In this document: piece after piece, positions 8,893 to 17,753 of the stretch
Numbering within the stretch: position 1 is the first letter of the stretch
Layout: each line of letters opens with the position of its first letter
DNA from: SIG622 sp045652245
GTDB lineage: Bacteria > Bacillota > Clostridia > Oscillospirales > CAG-382
Direction of reading: 5' to 3'
Assembly (NCBI GenBank): GCA_045652245.1
Contig: JAZRTY010000033.1
Coordinates: 220,624 to 284,623 of the forward strand
Length of the DNA: 64,000 nt
The notes under the pieces: model-generated
The model's database searches: none
What the model saw: only the letters and a program-made list of their open reading frames with translations
What the model was told of the DNA's origin: nothing
Position numbers and translations under genes: made by a program

Positions 8893-8908
8893 TTAATAAT
8901 TCTGTAAG

Positions 8909-8936
8909 GCTACCGATATTTTGTCGGTAGCTTTTT
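8909..8936 (+). terminator. Terminator after dnaX
   Basis: GCTACCGA (8909-8916) pairs with TCGGTAGC (8924-8931), followed by five T. Confidence 0.88.
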
Positions 8937-9018
8937 ATTAACAAAATTATGTATAATTCCTGCAAAATGTGTTGTATAATAGTTTTGTTATCATAAAAAA
9001 GAAAAGAGGTGCAGCAAT

Positions 9019-9123
9019 TGGATACCGGCAACGGGTGTGGGATTCTTATGACAATTAACACAAAAACGGATACATACAAAAAACTATACATATCGCTGTC
9101 CGATTGCTGTGTAATGTAATATA
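9019..9123 (+). CDS. Possible 34-codon leader ORF upstream of mgtE
   Basis: A short frame starting at TTG follows AGAGGTG with suitable spacing and ends about 55 bases before mgtE; it would encode a hydrophilic peptide beginning MDTGNGCGILM. It has no membrane segment and resembles nothing known to me. It could be a translated leader acting on mgtE, since leader peptides sensing Mg2+ exist for other Mg transporters, or a chance ORF. Coordinates of the end are approximate to a few bases. Confidence 0.2.
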
Positions 9124-9178
9124 ATCTTCACATCTGACGTAATATACTACATAATTTATTCGTTGGAAGGTGATTAAA

Positions 9179-10531
9179 ATGAAAGAAAGAATCCTGGAAA
9201 TTCTAAATTCCAAGGACTACGCAACCCTAAAGTGCGAGCTTAATGAAATCAACTGTATTGACCTTGCTGAATTCTTTTCAGAGCTTCGCCCTAAGGAAAC
9301 GGTACTTCTGTTTCGCTTTTTAAAAAAGGAAAATGCAGCGCAAACCTTTGCATATATGGAAAGCGAAATGCGAAAAAATCTTATACATTCCCTGTCGGAC
9401 AAAGAGCTGCAAAGTCTTATTTCCGAGCTTTATCTTGACGACACAGTTGACCTTATTGAGGATATGCCGGCAAACGTCGTTACAAGAATACTGCGAAATG
9501 CAGACAGTAATACACGCAACGAAATCAATATACTTCTGCGTTATGACGAAAGCAGCGCAGGCAGTATAATGACAACCGAATATGTAACACTGCAGCCCGG
9601 AATGTCCTGTGACGAAGCCCTGCGTCATCTGCGACATGTAGGTATTGATAAAGAAACAATTTACACCTGTTATGTAACGGAAAGCAGAAGACTTATCGGA
9701 GTCGTAACAGTAAAGGACATACTTATTTCCGGAGAAGATGCCGTCATTTCCGATATTATGGAAAGGAATGTCATTTGCGCAAAAACCTCAGACGATAAGG
9801 AATCTGTTGCAAGAATGTTTGATAAATACGATTTTCTTGCAATTCCGATTGTTGATGACGAGGAACGCATTGTCGGAATTGTTACAGTTGACGATGCTAT
9901 CGACGTATTGCGTGATGCCGACAGCGAGGACATCGAGGTAATGGCTGCAATAACCCCTACTGCAGGAAAAACCTATGTAAAAACAGGCGTGCTTGAGCTT
10001 TTTGGCAAACGCATACTATGGCTTCTCGTTCTTATGATATCCTCGGCATTTACTGCAGCAATTATCACCTCATTTGAAGCCTCCCTTGCAGTTCTTCCGA
10101 TACTTACAGCATATATTCCAATGCTTATGAATACAGGTGGTAATGCCGGAGGCCAGGTGTCGGTGACAATAATTCGCGGTCTTGCACTTGATGAAATCAG
10201 ATTTTCAGATACCTTCAGAATAATTCTAAAGGAAATAAGAGTCGGCGTGCTTTGCGGGCTTGTGCTTTCAATTGTGAATTTTGCAAAAATCATTCTCTTT
10301 GACAAGCTGATTATGCATAACGAGAGCATTACCCTTTCTGTTGCCCTTGCAGTTTCTCTTACCCTTTTTATAACAGTCATATTTGCAAAAATAGTAGGCG
10401 GAGTGCTGCCGATACTCGCAAAAAAAATCCGACTCGACCCCGCACTTATGGCAAGCCCCTTTATTACTACAATTGTAGATGCACTTGCTCTTGTGGCATA
10501 CTTTAAGGTTGCAACACAGCTTGTGTTGTAA
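9179..10531 (+). CDS. mgtE: Magnesium transporter MgtE
   Basis: About 450 residues with the full MgtE layout: an acidic helical N-domain (to about 130), a CBS pair (about 131-255, seen as SIMTTEYVTL and SDIMERNVI...VDDEERIVGIVTVDD) and five C-terminal membrane helices that form the pore, including GGNAGGQVSV. Mg2+ binding to the cytosolic domains closes the channel. GGAAGG eight bases upstream favours ATG 9179 over GTG 9170. Monocistronic, with its own terminator. Confidence 0.95.
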   Translation: MKERILEILNSKDYATLKCELNEINCIDLAEFFSELRPKETVLLFRFLKKENAAQTFAYMESEMRKNLIHSLSDKELQSLISELYLDDTVDLIEDMPANVVTRILRNADSNTRNEINILLRYDESSAGSIMTTEYVTLQPGMSCDEALRHLRHVGIDKETIYTCYVTESRRLIGVVTVKDILISGEDAVISDIMERNVICAKTSDDKESVARMFDKYDFLAIPIVDDEERIVGIVTVDDAIDVLRDADSEDIEVMAAITPTAGKTYVKTGVLELFGKRILWLLVLMISSAFTAAIITSFEASLAVLPILTAYIPMLMNTGGNAGGQVSVTIIRGLALDEIRFSDTFRIILKEIRVGVLCGLVLSIVNFAKIILFDKLIMHNESITLSVALAVSLTLFITVIFAKIVGGVLPILAKKIRLDPALMASPFITTIVDALALVAYFKVATQLVL

Positions 10532-10543
10532 TTATATTTAATC

Positions 10544-10580
10544 AGGCTGTCGAAAAACTCGACAGCCTATCATATTTTTT
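10544..10580 (+). terminator. Terminator after mgtE
   Basis: AGGCTGTCGA (10544-10553) pairs with TCGACAGCCT (10559-10568); a T-rich tract follows. The rubrerythrin gene converges on it. Confidence 0.88.
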
Positions 10581-10585
10581 ATAAA

Positions 10586-11131
10586 TCAGTCTTCGAATCT
10601 TGCAAAATAAGGACGTGTATATGAACACAACGGGCAACGTTCGGGAAGGTCGGCACCCTTGTATAAATACCCACAATTTGTGCATAACCACTCGGTATCC
10701 TCATCACCGGCATATCTTGTTCCGTTTTTAAGCCTGGTAAGGTACTCATTCAGAAGCCTTGCGTGGTTTTTTTCAGCTTCTGCCGTCATCATCATCTTAT
10801 CAGCAATTTCTGAAAAGCCTTCTTCTCTTGCTGTTTTTGCAAATTCAGGATACATAACATCGGTTTCATATTGCTCAGCCGAGAGCATTGCTTCTATGTT
10901 CTTTTGCTCATTCCCTAACTCACCAAGATATTCAAGCCAGATTTCAGCATGCTGCTTTTCATTTTCAGCAAAATTCATAAGCAGTCCTGCAAGCACAGGG
11001 TCACCATTTCTTATAGCAGCATCGGAATAAAGCAAGTATTTCATATGAGAACGAGCTTCACCGTTAAAAGCTGAATTAATATTTTCCTCTGTACCTGTGC
11101 CATTAAGCCCTGAATGTACTTCATTATTCAT
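10586..11131 (-). CDS. Rubrerythrin (diiron ferritin-like plus rubredoxin domain)
   Basis: A 181-residue peroxide-scavenging protein of anaerobes. The four-helix diiron domain shows E25 in FNGEARSH, E58-x-x-H61 and E120-x-x-H123; the C-terminal rubredoxin-like site has C150, C153, C166 and C169 binding one Fe. It reduces H2O2 with electrons from NAD(P)H-linked carriers. GGAAGG nine bases upstream of 11131 supports this start; a GTG at 11224 would add 31 residues that do not fit the family. Confidence 0.93.
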   Translation of the reverse strand: MNNEVHSGLNGTGTEENINSAFNGEARSHMKYLLYSDAAIRNGDPVLAGLLMNFAENEKQHAEIWLEYLGELGNEQKNIEAMLSAEQYETDVMYPEFAKTAREEGFSEIADKMMMTAEAEKNHARLLNEYLTRLKNGTRYAGDEDTEWLCTNCGYLYKGADLPERCPLCSYTRPYFARFED

Positions 11132-11258
11132 GTATTGGTACCTTCCGTCAGAATATGACGTTCCTTTCAGAATTTTGAGCATTTGCTCTATGGTATAGTA
11201 TGCCGGAAAGGAATGTTTTGTCACCTTTCAGTTATATAATATATTTTATAAATAACAC

Positions 11259-11287
11259 TTGAAATTATCAGATATTTGTGATAATAT
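11259..11287 (+). promoter_or_regulatory. Promoter of the ECF sigma/anti-sigma operon
   Basis: TTGAAA (11259-11264), 17-base spacer, TAATAT (11282-11287). It looks like a housekeeping sigma-A site, not an obvious ECF self-promoter. Confidence 0.6.
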
Positions 11288-11335
11288 ATAAAAGATATAA
11301 AAACCGGACACAATCGAAAGGAGGAATAAACGAAG

Positions 11336-11956
11336 TTGCTTTTCAAAAAAGAACAAAAAAGTGTGCAAGTTAAACGCTACACACACAAAGAACTTCTTGA
11401 TATGACAGATAACGAGCTCTTGCTGCTTTCTGCTGAAAAAAATGAAGACGCTTTTACCGTTCTTACGGAAAAGTATGAAAAATTCGTTTATTTCGCAGTC
11501 TGGGCAGAGCTAAAAAATGAAGAAGATACCTTTGACGTATCGCAAGAGGTATTTATAAGACTCTACAATGCGGCAGGCTCCTTCCGTTGTGAAAGCACAC
11601 TAAAAACCTGGCTTTATCGTATGTGCAAAAACTGTGCCTACGACTTCATGCGGAAATATTACAAGCACAAAACAGTTTCACTTACACAAAACGCAGACGA
11701 CGAAGAAAAAATTGAGGATATTCCGGCGGGAATCACTCCGGAGGAAGAGGTGCTGCGTTCAGAAAAGATAAAAATGGTACATCGCGCAATAAATGAGCTT
11801 CCGGAGGAGCAACGGGAAATAATTGTGCTTCGTGAGCTTGAAGGAATGTCCTACACCGAAATTTCAGCTATACTCGGAATAAACGAAGGTACCGTAAAAT
11901 CAAGAATCAGCAGAGGCAGAGAGTCCTTGAAAAAGATTTTGGAAAAATATCTTTAA
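11336..11956 (+). CDS. ECF-type RNA polymerase sigma factor
   Basis: A 206-residue group-4 sigma factor. Region 2 (DAFTVLTEKYEKFVYF...FDVSQEVFIRLYNAAGSF) binds the -10 and core enzyme; region 4 (INELPEEQREIIVLRE...EGTVKSRISRGRESLKK) binds the -35; the middle linker is short, with no region 3. Start is TTG at 11336, ten bases after a strong AGGAGG; an ATG at 11402 is an alternative. The next gene codes for a membrane protein of the kind that sequesters such sigma factors, so the pair probably answers an envelope signal. Confidence 0.9.
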   Translation: MLFKKEQKSVQVKRYTHKELLDMTDNELLLLSAEKNEDAFTVLTEKYEKFVYFAVWAELKNEEDTFDVSQEVFIRLYNAAGSFRCESTLKTWLYRMCKNCAYDFMRKYYKHKTVSLTQNADDEEKIEDIPAGITPEEEVLRSEKIKMVHRAINELPEEQREIIVLRELEGMSYTEISAILGINEGTVKSRISRGRESLKKILEKYL

Positions 11957-12032
11957 AAAATGGGAACAAAATAGGACTTTGCTTCGTCAAAGAAAGTGAA
12001 AAAGAAAAAAACAAAAGAAGGAGGTACTCGGA

Positions 12033-12959
12033 ATGGAAAGAACAGATTTTATTAAAGAAAAAATTATTCAAATCGAAGATTATGATAAAATCGACGAAGA
12101 ACTTAAGAATGAAATAAACTCAAATCCCGAATACCTGCACATTTTTGACGAATACAAATCTCTGTCAGAGCTTCTTCGCAATTCTCTCCCCACGCCCGTG
12201 AAAAACAAAATTTCACTTTCGGATTCAGTTATACAAAGAGTCAGAGACGGCGATACAGCACCGAAATATATAAACAGCACCGGCTTCAGATTCCCCTTTG
12301 CAACAGCTGCGTGTCTTCTTATTGTATGTGCTGTTTTATTAACTGCAAGATTTATGCCGGAAAAGCACAGCAGAAATTATGACGCCCAAAACAATATGGC
12401 AGCCGAGTCTTATTCTGACGAAGAAGTGCAACTTGAAGCAAAGCTCGTAAAGAGTAAAACAGATTCATCTTTAGTGCTTGATACGGCTGAGGAGGAAGCC
12501 GAAAACGGTGTTGCAAACACACCTCACTTCCCGGTACAGACATCAGATGACATATACTATAGTTACGCATGTAACGATTATAAGCTTGCTTCCGAAGAAC
12601 CGGAATCAGGCGAAGGCTTACCCTTGCCCCAGATAACAACCGATAAGGCTGAAAAGCTTGAAAAAGTGCTTGAAAGCTTTGAATTTGCCGAAGAAGCTGA
12701 AATTTACAAAGCCGGCGCTCCGGGTGTTAAAAATTACGGTTTTAAAAACATTTCACAAATTGCCGTTACTAACAAAGACGAAGCCGAAGCTCTTGCAAAA
12801 AACGAATGTACAATCCCCTATGATACTGTAAAAACATTCTTCGATGCAGATAATGAAATCTGGAAGGTTCTGTTTATGACTGAGGGTACACTCGGAAATT
12901 GTCAGACAGTCTACCTTGATAAAAGTGGAATAACACAGCTTATTGTATACGGTGAATAA
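12033..12959 (+). CDS. Single-pass membrane protein, probable anti-sigma factor
   Basis: A 308-residue protein with a charged N-terminal cytoplasmic part (1-86), one membrane helix (about 87-107) and an extracellular C-terminal region of about 200 residues. It directly follows the ECF sigma gene with AAGGAGG in front of its ATG, which is the usual arrangement for a cognate anti-sigma factor. I see no HxxxCxxC zinc anti-sigma motif, so the assignment rests on context and topology. The outer domain is not recognised; it may sense the envelope signal. Confidence 0.75.
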   Translation: MERTDFIKEKIIQIEDYDKIDEELKNEINSNPEYLHIFDEYKSLSELLRNSLPTPVKNKISLSDSVIQRVRDGDTAPKYINSTGFRFPFATAACLLIVCAVLLTARFMPEKHSRNYDAQNNMAAESYSDEEVQLEAKLVKSKTDSSLVLDTAEEEAENGVANTPHFPVQTSDDIYYSYACNDYKLASEEPESGEGLPLPQITTDKAEKLEKVLESFEFAEEAEIYKAGAPGVKNYGFKNISQIAVTNKDEAEALAKNECTIPYDTVKTFFDADNEIWKVLFMTEGTLGNCQTVYLDKSGITQLIVYGE

Positions 12960-12967
12960 AATAAACA

Positions 12968-13005
12968 GTGCTGCTGCAGAAACAAACTGCAACAGCACAA
13001 TTTTT
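12968..13005. terminator. Hairpin between convergent genes
   Basis: GTGCTG...GCAG pairs with CTGC...CAGCAC across 12969-12998, followed by TTTTT on the plus strand; usable by the minus-strand gene as well. Confidence 0.75.
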
Positions 13006-14110
13006 ATTTATAAGCAACAAGAGTGTCGTAAATACATTTTGCCGAATTTTTCGTAAACTGAGCCACAAGATTATCCGAAAGATGTTGTTGAAGAGGCCTA
13101 TTGTAAAGAAGCGAATATGTTTTATCCACAATTTCCTCCATAGAACCACCCGTAATTGCACAATTGATTTTCTCAAAAAATTCCCTGTTACGCTGCTCAC
13201 AGCCGGCAACAGCATTTATAAATACCATCGGGACCTTTATACAGGAAGCCTCCGAGGTACTTATTCCTCCCGGCTTTGTCATAAAAACATCACACGCCTC
13301 CATGAATTCGCACATCTGACGTGTATAGCCTATAACCTTTACATTCTCAAGCTCCTTATTTGTAAGCTTCCTGTAAAGCGAAACGTTGCTACCACAAATA
13401 ATTATGAGCAAATCATCATCTGTAAGCTTTGCCGAAAGCTGCTGTGTAATTTTTTCAATAGGACCACAGCCCATGCTTCCGCAACACATAACAATAACAT
13501 TTTTGTCAAGAGGAATTTGTAATTTTTCCCTTGCCGCTATCTTGTTCCTTTCGCAGTTAAAGGTCTGCCTTACCGGTATTCCCGAAACAACTATTTTACT
13601 TCTCGGTATATCACACTTGACATAATCAGCTATAATCTGTTCATGGGGAATAAAATACGTATCAAAATTACAGCTTGCAGTCCCCGGAGCGCAGGTATAA
13701 TCGGTTGCAACAATGCTTGTCCTGACATCAAGGTCGTATCTTTCACACATATCATTAACTATCATTCCGGAAAACGGATGAACGCAAATAATATTGTCAA
13801 TATCGTTTGAAATAATATATCGATGAAGTCTCTTTGTACCTCTTGACAGAATTTTGTAAACTATCGAGCCTTGCGAAAAAACGCTGCTATGATTTTCGGA
13901 AAGTGCATACCCCTTGTCAAAAACCTTGGGTGTATGTCTGTAAATGCTTGTGTGTCCCTTACATATAATTTTTGAAATTCTTTTTGAAAGAAACCCGAGA
14001 GCATCGGCAATCTCGCAAAACTCGCCATTAAGAGCAAAATATTCACTTATGGCAGCAGCACAGGAATTGTGTCCCTCTCCGGTATTACACGTTAAAATCA
14101 GTGTTCTCAT
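13004..14110 (-). CDS. MGDG-synthase-like glycosyltransferase (processive diacylglycerol glucosyltransferase type)
   Basis: A 368-residue GT28-type enzyme. It opens with TCNTGEGHNS, the glycine/His-rich acceptor loop of the MGDG synthase/UgtP family, contains CCGSMGCGPIEKI in the middle and ends with the nucleotide-sugar site TKPGGISTSEAS. Related enzymes transfer glucose or galactose from UDP-sugar to membrane diacylglycerol, giving glycolipid and lipoteichoic-acid anchors; the exact sugar is not readable. It has no membrane helix and would be peripheral on the inner leaflet. Confidence 0.88.
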   Translation of the reverse strand: MRTLILTCNTGEGHNSCAAAISEYFALNGEFCEIADALGFLSKRISKIICKGHTSIYRHTPKVFDKGYALSENHSSVFSQGSIVYKILSRGTKRLHRYIISNDIDNIICVHPFSGMIVNDMCERYDLDVRTSIVATDYTCAPGTASCNFDTYFIPHEQIIADYVKCDIPRSKIVVSGIPVRQTFNCERNKIAAREKLQIPLDKNVIVMCCGSMGCGPIEKITQQLSAKLTDDDLLIIICGSNVSLYRKLTNKELENVKVIGYTRQMCEFMEACDVFMTKPGGISTSEASCIKVPMVFINAVAGCEQRNREFFEKINCAITGGSMEEIVDKTYSLLYNRPLQQHLSDNLVAQFTKNSAKCIYDTLVAYK

Positions 14111-14336
14111 ATTTCAGCCATCGCTTTCCGTCATTTTCAAGTTTAAACATTTTTATAGACCTTAAGAATTTTGGTCTGTTATACCTGTTTTTTATTTTTC
14201 CACCACCGGAAAATTATCACAAGAGGATTATAGCTTATAAATAATAATTTATTTTGTAGTTTTATTGTTATATTTGTAAAAAATTAAAATTAGATACAAA
14301 AAAACAGATTTTAGCAAGATTATTTCAAAATATCTG
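14111..14336. other. AT-rich spacer between divergent genes
   Basis: No gene, RNA or repeat of note is seen apart from a small AGACC/GGTCT hairpin near 14157-14177. It must hold the minus-strand promoter of the glycosyltransferase, which I cannot place. Confidence 0.5.
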
Positions 14337-14365
14337 TTGAAAAACTTTAAAAATTGTGATAGAAT
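14337..14365 (+). promoter_or_regulatory. Promoter of trpS
   Basis: TTGAAA (14337-14342), 17-base spacer, TAGAAT (14360-14365). Confidence 0.7.
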
Positions 14366-14388
14366 ATATAATTGTATAAGAATGTTTA

Positions 14389-14423
14389 CCAATTATCCGA
14401 ATAACATTTATCCTGATAATTGG
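14389..14423 (+). promoter_or_regulatory. Perfect 9-bp inverted repeat in the trpS leader
   Basis: CCAATTATC (14389-14397) and GATAATTGG (14415-14423) flank a 17-base loop in the short 5' untranslated region. It could be an RNA hairpin or an operator. The leader is too short for a T-box and lacks its conserved antiterminator bulge. Confidence 0.45.
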
Positions 14424-14450
14424 AAATTGACGAAAGGTTCGGTAATAAAA

Positions 14451-15455
14451 ATGTCAGAAGAAAACAAGAAAATTATTTTTTCCGGGGTACAGCCAAGCGG
14501 AATACTGACTCTTGGTAACTATCTAGGAGCAATAAAAAACTGGGTACAGCTTCAGGACGAATACGATTGTCTTTACTGCGTAGTTGACCTTCATGCAATA
14601 ACAGTCCGCCAGGTTCCTGCAGACTTGAGACGAAGAACTCTTGAAGGTTTGGCTCTTTATACTGCCTGTGGAATTGATCCCGAAAAGAGTACAATGTTCG
14701 TACAAAGCCATGTCCCTGCCCACGCAGAGCTTTCCTGGGTGCTCGGCTGTAACACAATGTTCGGTGAGCTCTCAAGAATGACACAGTTCAAGGATAAATC
14801 CTCAAAGCACGCCGATAACGTAAATGCGGGGCTCTTTACATATCCTGTACTTATGGCAGCAGATATTCTTCTTTACGGGACACACGTAGTACCCGTAGGT
14901 ATTGACCAGAAGCAACACCTTGAGCTTGCACGTGATATCGCACAAAGATTCAACGGTGTTTACGGTGACACCTTTGTTGTTCCCGAGCCTTATATTCCCA
15001 AGACAGGAATGAAAATCAATTCTCTCACAGATCCCACACGTAAAATGAGTAAATCTGATCCTAACGAAAATTCTTATGTTGCAATTATTGAAAGTCGTGA
15101 TACAACAATTAAAAAAATCAAGCGGGCAGTTACCGACTCAGAAGCCTGTGTTCGCTATGCCGAAGGTAAGGAAGGAATATGCAATCTTATGAATATCTAT
15201 TCCTCTTTCACAGGTAAAACGTATGAAGAAATCGAAAAAGAATTTGAAGGCAAGGGCTATGGTGATTTCAAGGCTGCTGTCGGCGAGACAGTCGCAGACG
15301 GACTTCAGGGTGTGCGTGACAGATATAACGAAATAATCAAGGATAAAGCTTATCTTGAGGAAATAATGAAAAACGGCAGAGACAAAGCCACATACCTCGC
15401 AAGAAAAACTCTTTCAAAGGTATACAGAAAAGTAGGCTTCTACGGACTTAAGTGA
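14451..15455 (+). CDS. trpS: Tryptophanyl-tRNA synthetase
   Basis: A 334-residue class I aminoacyl-tRNA synthetase charging tRNA-Trp. GVQPSGILTLGNYLGA is the HIGH-equivalent region at the N-terminus, DQKQHLELARDIA lines the Trp pocket, and KMSKSDP is the KMSKS loop. Length is normal. The start at 14451 follows GAAAGG and matches family N-termini; the longer frame to 14337 overlaps the promoter. The TagO-like gene starts ten bases after its stop, so they are probably co-transcribed. Confidence 0.96.
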   Translation: MSEENKKIIFSGVQPSGILTLGNYLGAIKNWVQLQDEYDCLYCVVDLHAITVRQVPADLRRRTLEGLALYTACGIDPEKSTMFVQSHVPAHAELSWVLGCNTMFGELSRMTQFKDKSSKHADNVNAGLFTYPVLMAADILLYGTHVVPVGIDQKQHLELARDIAQRFNGVYGDTFVVPEPYIPKTGMKINSLTDPTRKMSKSDPNENSYVAIIESRDTTIKKIKRAVTDSEACVRYAEGKEGICNLMNIYSSFTGKTYEEIEKEFEGKGYGDFKAAVGETVADGLQGVRDRYNEIIKDKAYLEEIMKNGRDKATYLARKTLSKVYRKVGFYGLK

Positions 15456-15465
15456 GGTAAGAACA

Positions 15466-16563
15466 ATGCTTTACAATACAAACGACATAATAACAATACT
15501 TATAACCCTGCTTTGTGCTTTCCTTATTTGCTTCACAACAACACCGATAGCAAGAGTTCTCGCATTCAAGGTTGGAGCAATCGATGTTCCGAAGGACTCC
15601 CGCAGAATGCACAAGGAACCGATACCAAGAATGGGTGGGCTTGCAATCTTTCTCGGCTTTGCAATAACAGTTCTCGTATTTTGCGATATAACACTGCCGA
15701 CTATCGGAATGCTCCTTGGCGGCATACTTCTTGTAATTGTCGGAATATTCGACGATATATACTCAATCCCTGCATTATTCAAGCTGTTTTTACAGATAAT
15801 TTGTGCAACGATAGCAACGGTTATGGGAAATACAATTCCCGGCGTTACAATTTTCGGTAACTATATAGCTTTTGGGGCACTTGCAATACCGGTAACTATT
15901 TTCTGGATAACTGCACTTATTAATGCTGTTAACTTAATTGACGGTCTTGACGGACTTTCCTGTGGAGTATCTGCAATATCCTCTGTTTCTCTGCTTCTGT
16001 CCTCTCTTTTCCTGCCCGAGCCGTCAATTGTAATAGTGCTTTTAACTGCAGCTCTTGCAGGCTCTTGCATCGGATTTTTACCCTTTAACTTCAATCCTGC
16101 AACTATATTTATGGGCGACACGGGAGCAATGTTCCTCGGATATTCACTTGCAATTATCTCAATACAGGGCTTTTTCAAAATCGATGCCCTGATGTCCTTC
16201 TGGATTCCGTTCCTTGTATTTGCACTTCCGATTTGTGATACATCATTTGCATTCATCAGAAGAATGTTACACGGGAAAAGTCCTTTTTCTCCCGACAGAG
16301 GACACATTCACCACAAGCTTATAGATATGGGCTTTTCCCAAAAGCAGTCAGTTATGATTCTCTATTCAATATGTGGAATGCTCGGTGTATCTGCAGTGCT
16401 CTTCGCAAAGGACGAGCCTCAAAGTGGTATTGTGGTACTTCTGATTGCTCTGTTTATATATTTGTGTAACTGGATTTTTGTAAACAAAAATTCAGAGACC
16501 CGACAGCATATGGGGATTCACTTCGAAAAAAGTGAGTATGATGACGACGATGATGATGAATAA
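15466..16563 (+). CDS. Undecaprenyl-phosphate GlcNAc-1-phosphate transferase (TagO/WecA type)
   Basis: A 365-residue polytopic membrane enzyme of the MraY/WecA superfamily with about ten helices. Signatures are HKEPIPRMGG near the N-terminus, NAVNLIDGLDGL (Mg2+-binding Asp residues), FMGDTGAMFLG and the RGHIHHKL loop. It links GlcNAc-1-P to undecaprenyl phosphate to start wall teichoic acid or other surface polymers. The acidic tail (DDDDDDE) is unusual. The following UDP-GlcNAc 2-epimerase gene provides UDP-ManNAc, the second sugar of teichoic linkage units, which supports a TagO-like role. Confidence 0.93.
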   Translation: MLYNTNDIITILITLLCAFLICFTTTPIARVLAFKVGAIDVPKDSRRMHKEPIPRMGGLAIFLGFAITVLVFCDITLPTIGMLLGGILLVIVGIFDDIYSIPALFKLFLQIICATIATVMGNTIPGVTIFGNYIAFGALAIPVTIFWITALINAVNLIDGLDGLSCGVSAISSVSLLLSSLFLPEPSIVIVLLTAALAGSCIGFLPFNFNPATIFMGDTGAMFLGYSLAIISIQGFFKIDALMSFWIPFLVFALPICDTSFAFIRRMLHGKSPFSPDRGHIHHKLIDMGFSQKQSVMILYSICGMLGVSAVLFAKDEPQSGIVVLLIALFIYLCNWIFVNKNSETRQHMGIHFEKSEYDDDDDDE

Positions 16564-16596
16564 AAATAACTAACATTACTCCCGAAAGGACTAAAA

Positions 16597-17736
16597 ATGA
16601 AAAAAATTAAAGTAATGCCAATATTCGGTACAAGACCGGATGCGATAAAAATGTGCCCTCTTGTACACGAGATGAAAAAATATGATCAAATTGAAACCGT
16701 GGTTTGCGTAACAGGTCAGCACAAGGAAATGCTACAGTCTGTTCTTGATTTCTTCAACATTACACCTGAATATAACCTCAACATTATGAGACCAAATCAG
16801 ACTCTTGAGACAATAACCACCGACATTATCGAAAAGCTCTCGCCCGTTCTGAAGATAGAAGCTCCTGACCTTGTGCTTGTTCACGGAGATACAAGTACAG
16901 CAATGGCAGCAGCGCTTTGCGCTTTCTATAATAAAATCCCGGTAGGTCACGTTGAAGCAGGGCTTCGTTCCTATGATAAATGGTCTCCCTTCCCTGAAGA
17001 AATGAACAGGAAAATTGTCGGACAAATTGCGGATTTACATTTTATTCCCACAAAGATGTGCAAGGAACAATTGCTGCGTGAGAGCATAACCGAAGGACTA
17101 TATATAACAGGCAATACCGAAATTGACGCCGTGGGATATACAGTTACCGATACCCCGGACTTCCCAAGTGAAATCGCTGAAAAGCTTGACGAAAGCAAGA
17201 AACTCATTTTTGTAACTGCACACAGACGCGAAAATATCGGAGAACCACTCAAGGCAATTTGCCGAGCACTCCTTAGAATCGTTGAGGATAACACGGATAC
17301 TCAGCTCATATACCTTGTTCACCTGAATCCCAAGGTGCAGGAAATTGTAAACAGTATCCTTGCAGATAAAGAAAGAATAATACTTGCTCCTCCCCAGTCC
17401 CCCTTTATAGCGCACAACCTGCTTGCAAAAAGCCATCTCATACTTACCGATTCAGGCGGAATTCAGGAGGATGCGCCTGCACTCAAGAAGCCGGTTCTCG
17501 TTCTTCGTCGTGAAACAGAACGACCTGAAGGAATCGAAGCAGGAACAGCAGTACTTGCAGGCACGCAGGAGGATACAATTTATGAAATGGCGTGCAGACT
17601 CCTGAAGGACAGGACTGAATATAACAAAATGGCAAACGCTAAAAACCCATACGGCGACGGAAAGACAAGTGAAAGAATATGCCGTGCAATACTTCACCAC
17701 TTCGGACTTTCCGAACGTCCCGAGGATTATATCTGA
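16597..17736 (+). CDS. wecB: UDP-N-acetylglucosamine 2-epimerase (non-hydrolysing)
   Basis: A 379-residue GT-B-fold enzyme interconverting UDP-GlcNAc and UDP-ManNAc. Visible motifs are FGTRPDAIKMCPL at the N-terminus, VHGDTSTAMAAA, GHVEAGLRS, FPEEMNRK and, in the UDP-binding half, LTDSGGIQEDAP. GAAAGGA precedes the ATG. It lies 33 bases after the TagO-like gene and 17 before a membrane-protein gene. The product feeds teichoic acid or capsule synthesis. Known as MnaA in Bacillus. Confidence 0.95.
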   Translation: MKKIKVMPIFGTRPDAIKMCPLVHEMKKYDQIETVVCVTGQHKEMLQSVLDFFNITPEYNLNIMRPNQTLETITTDIIEKLSPVLKIEAPDLVLVHGDTSTAMAAALCAFYNKIPVGHVEAGLRSYDKWSPFPEEMNRKIVGQIADLHFIPTKMCKEQLLRESITEGLYITGNTEIDAVGYTVTDTPDFPSEIAEKLDESKKLIFVTAHRRENIGEPLKAICRALLRIVEDNTDTQLIYLVHLNPKVQEIVNSILADKERIILAPPQSPFIAHNLLAKSHLILTDSGGIQEDAPALKKPVLVLRRETERPEGIEAGTAVLAGTQEDTIYEMACRLLKDRTEYNKMANAKNPYGDGKTSERICRAILHHFGLSERPEDYI

Positions 17737-17753
17737 AAACAAGGAGAACGGCA

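Noticed and set aside
12968..13522. 184-codon plus-strand ORF opposite the lipid glycosyltransferase
   Set aside because: The minus-strand frame has clear family motifs; the plus frame has none and no ribosome site.
14366..14450. T-box riboswitch upstream of trpS
   Set aside because: The leader is only about 80 bases and has no conserved T-box sequence or specifier-loop structure.
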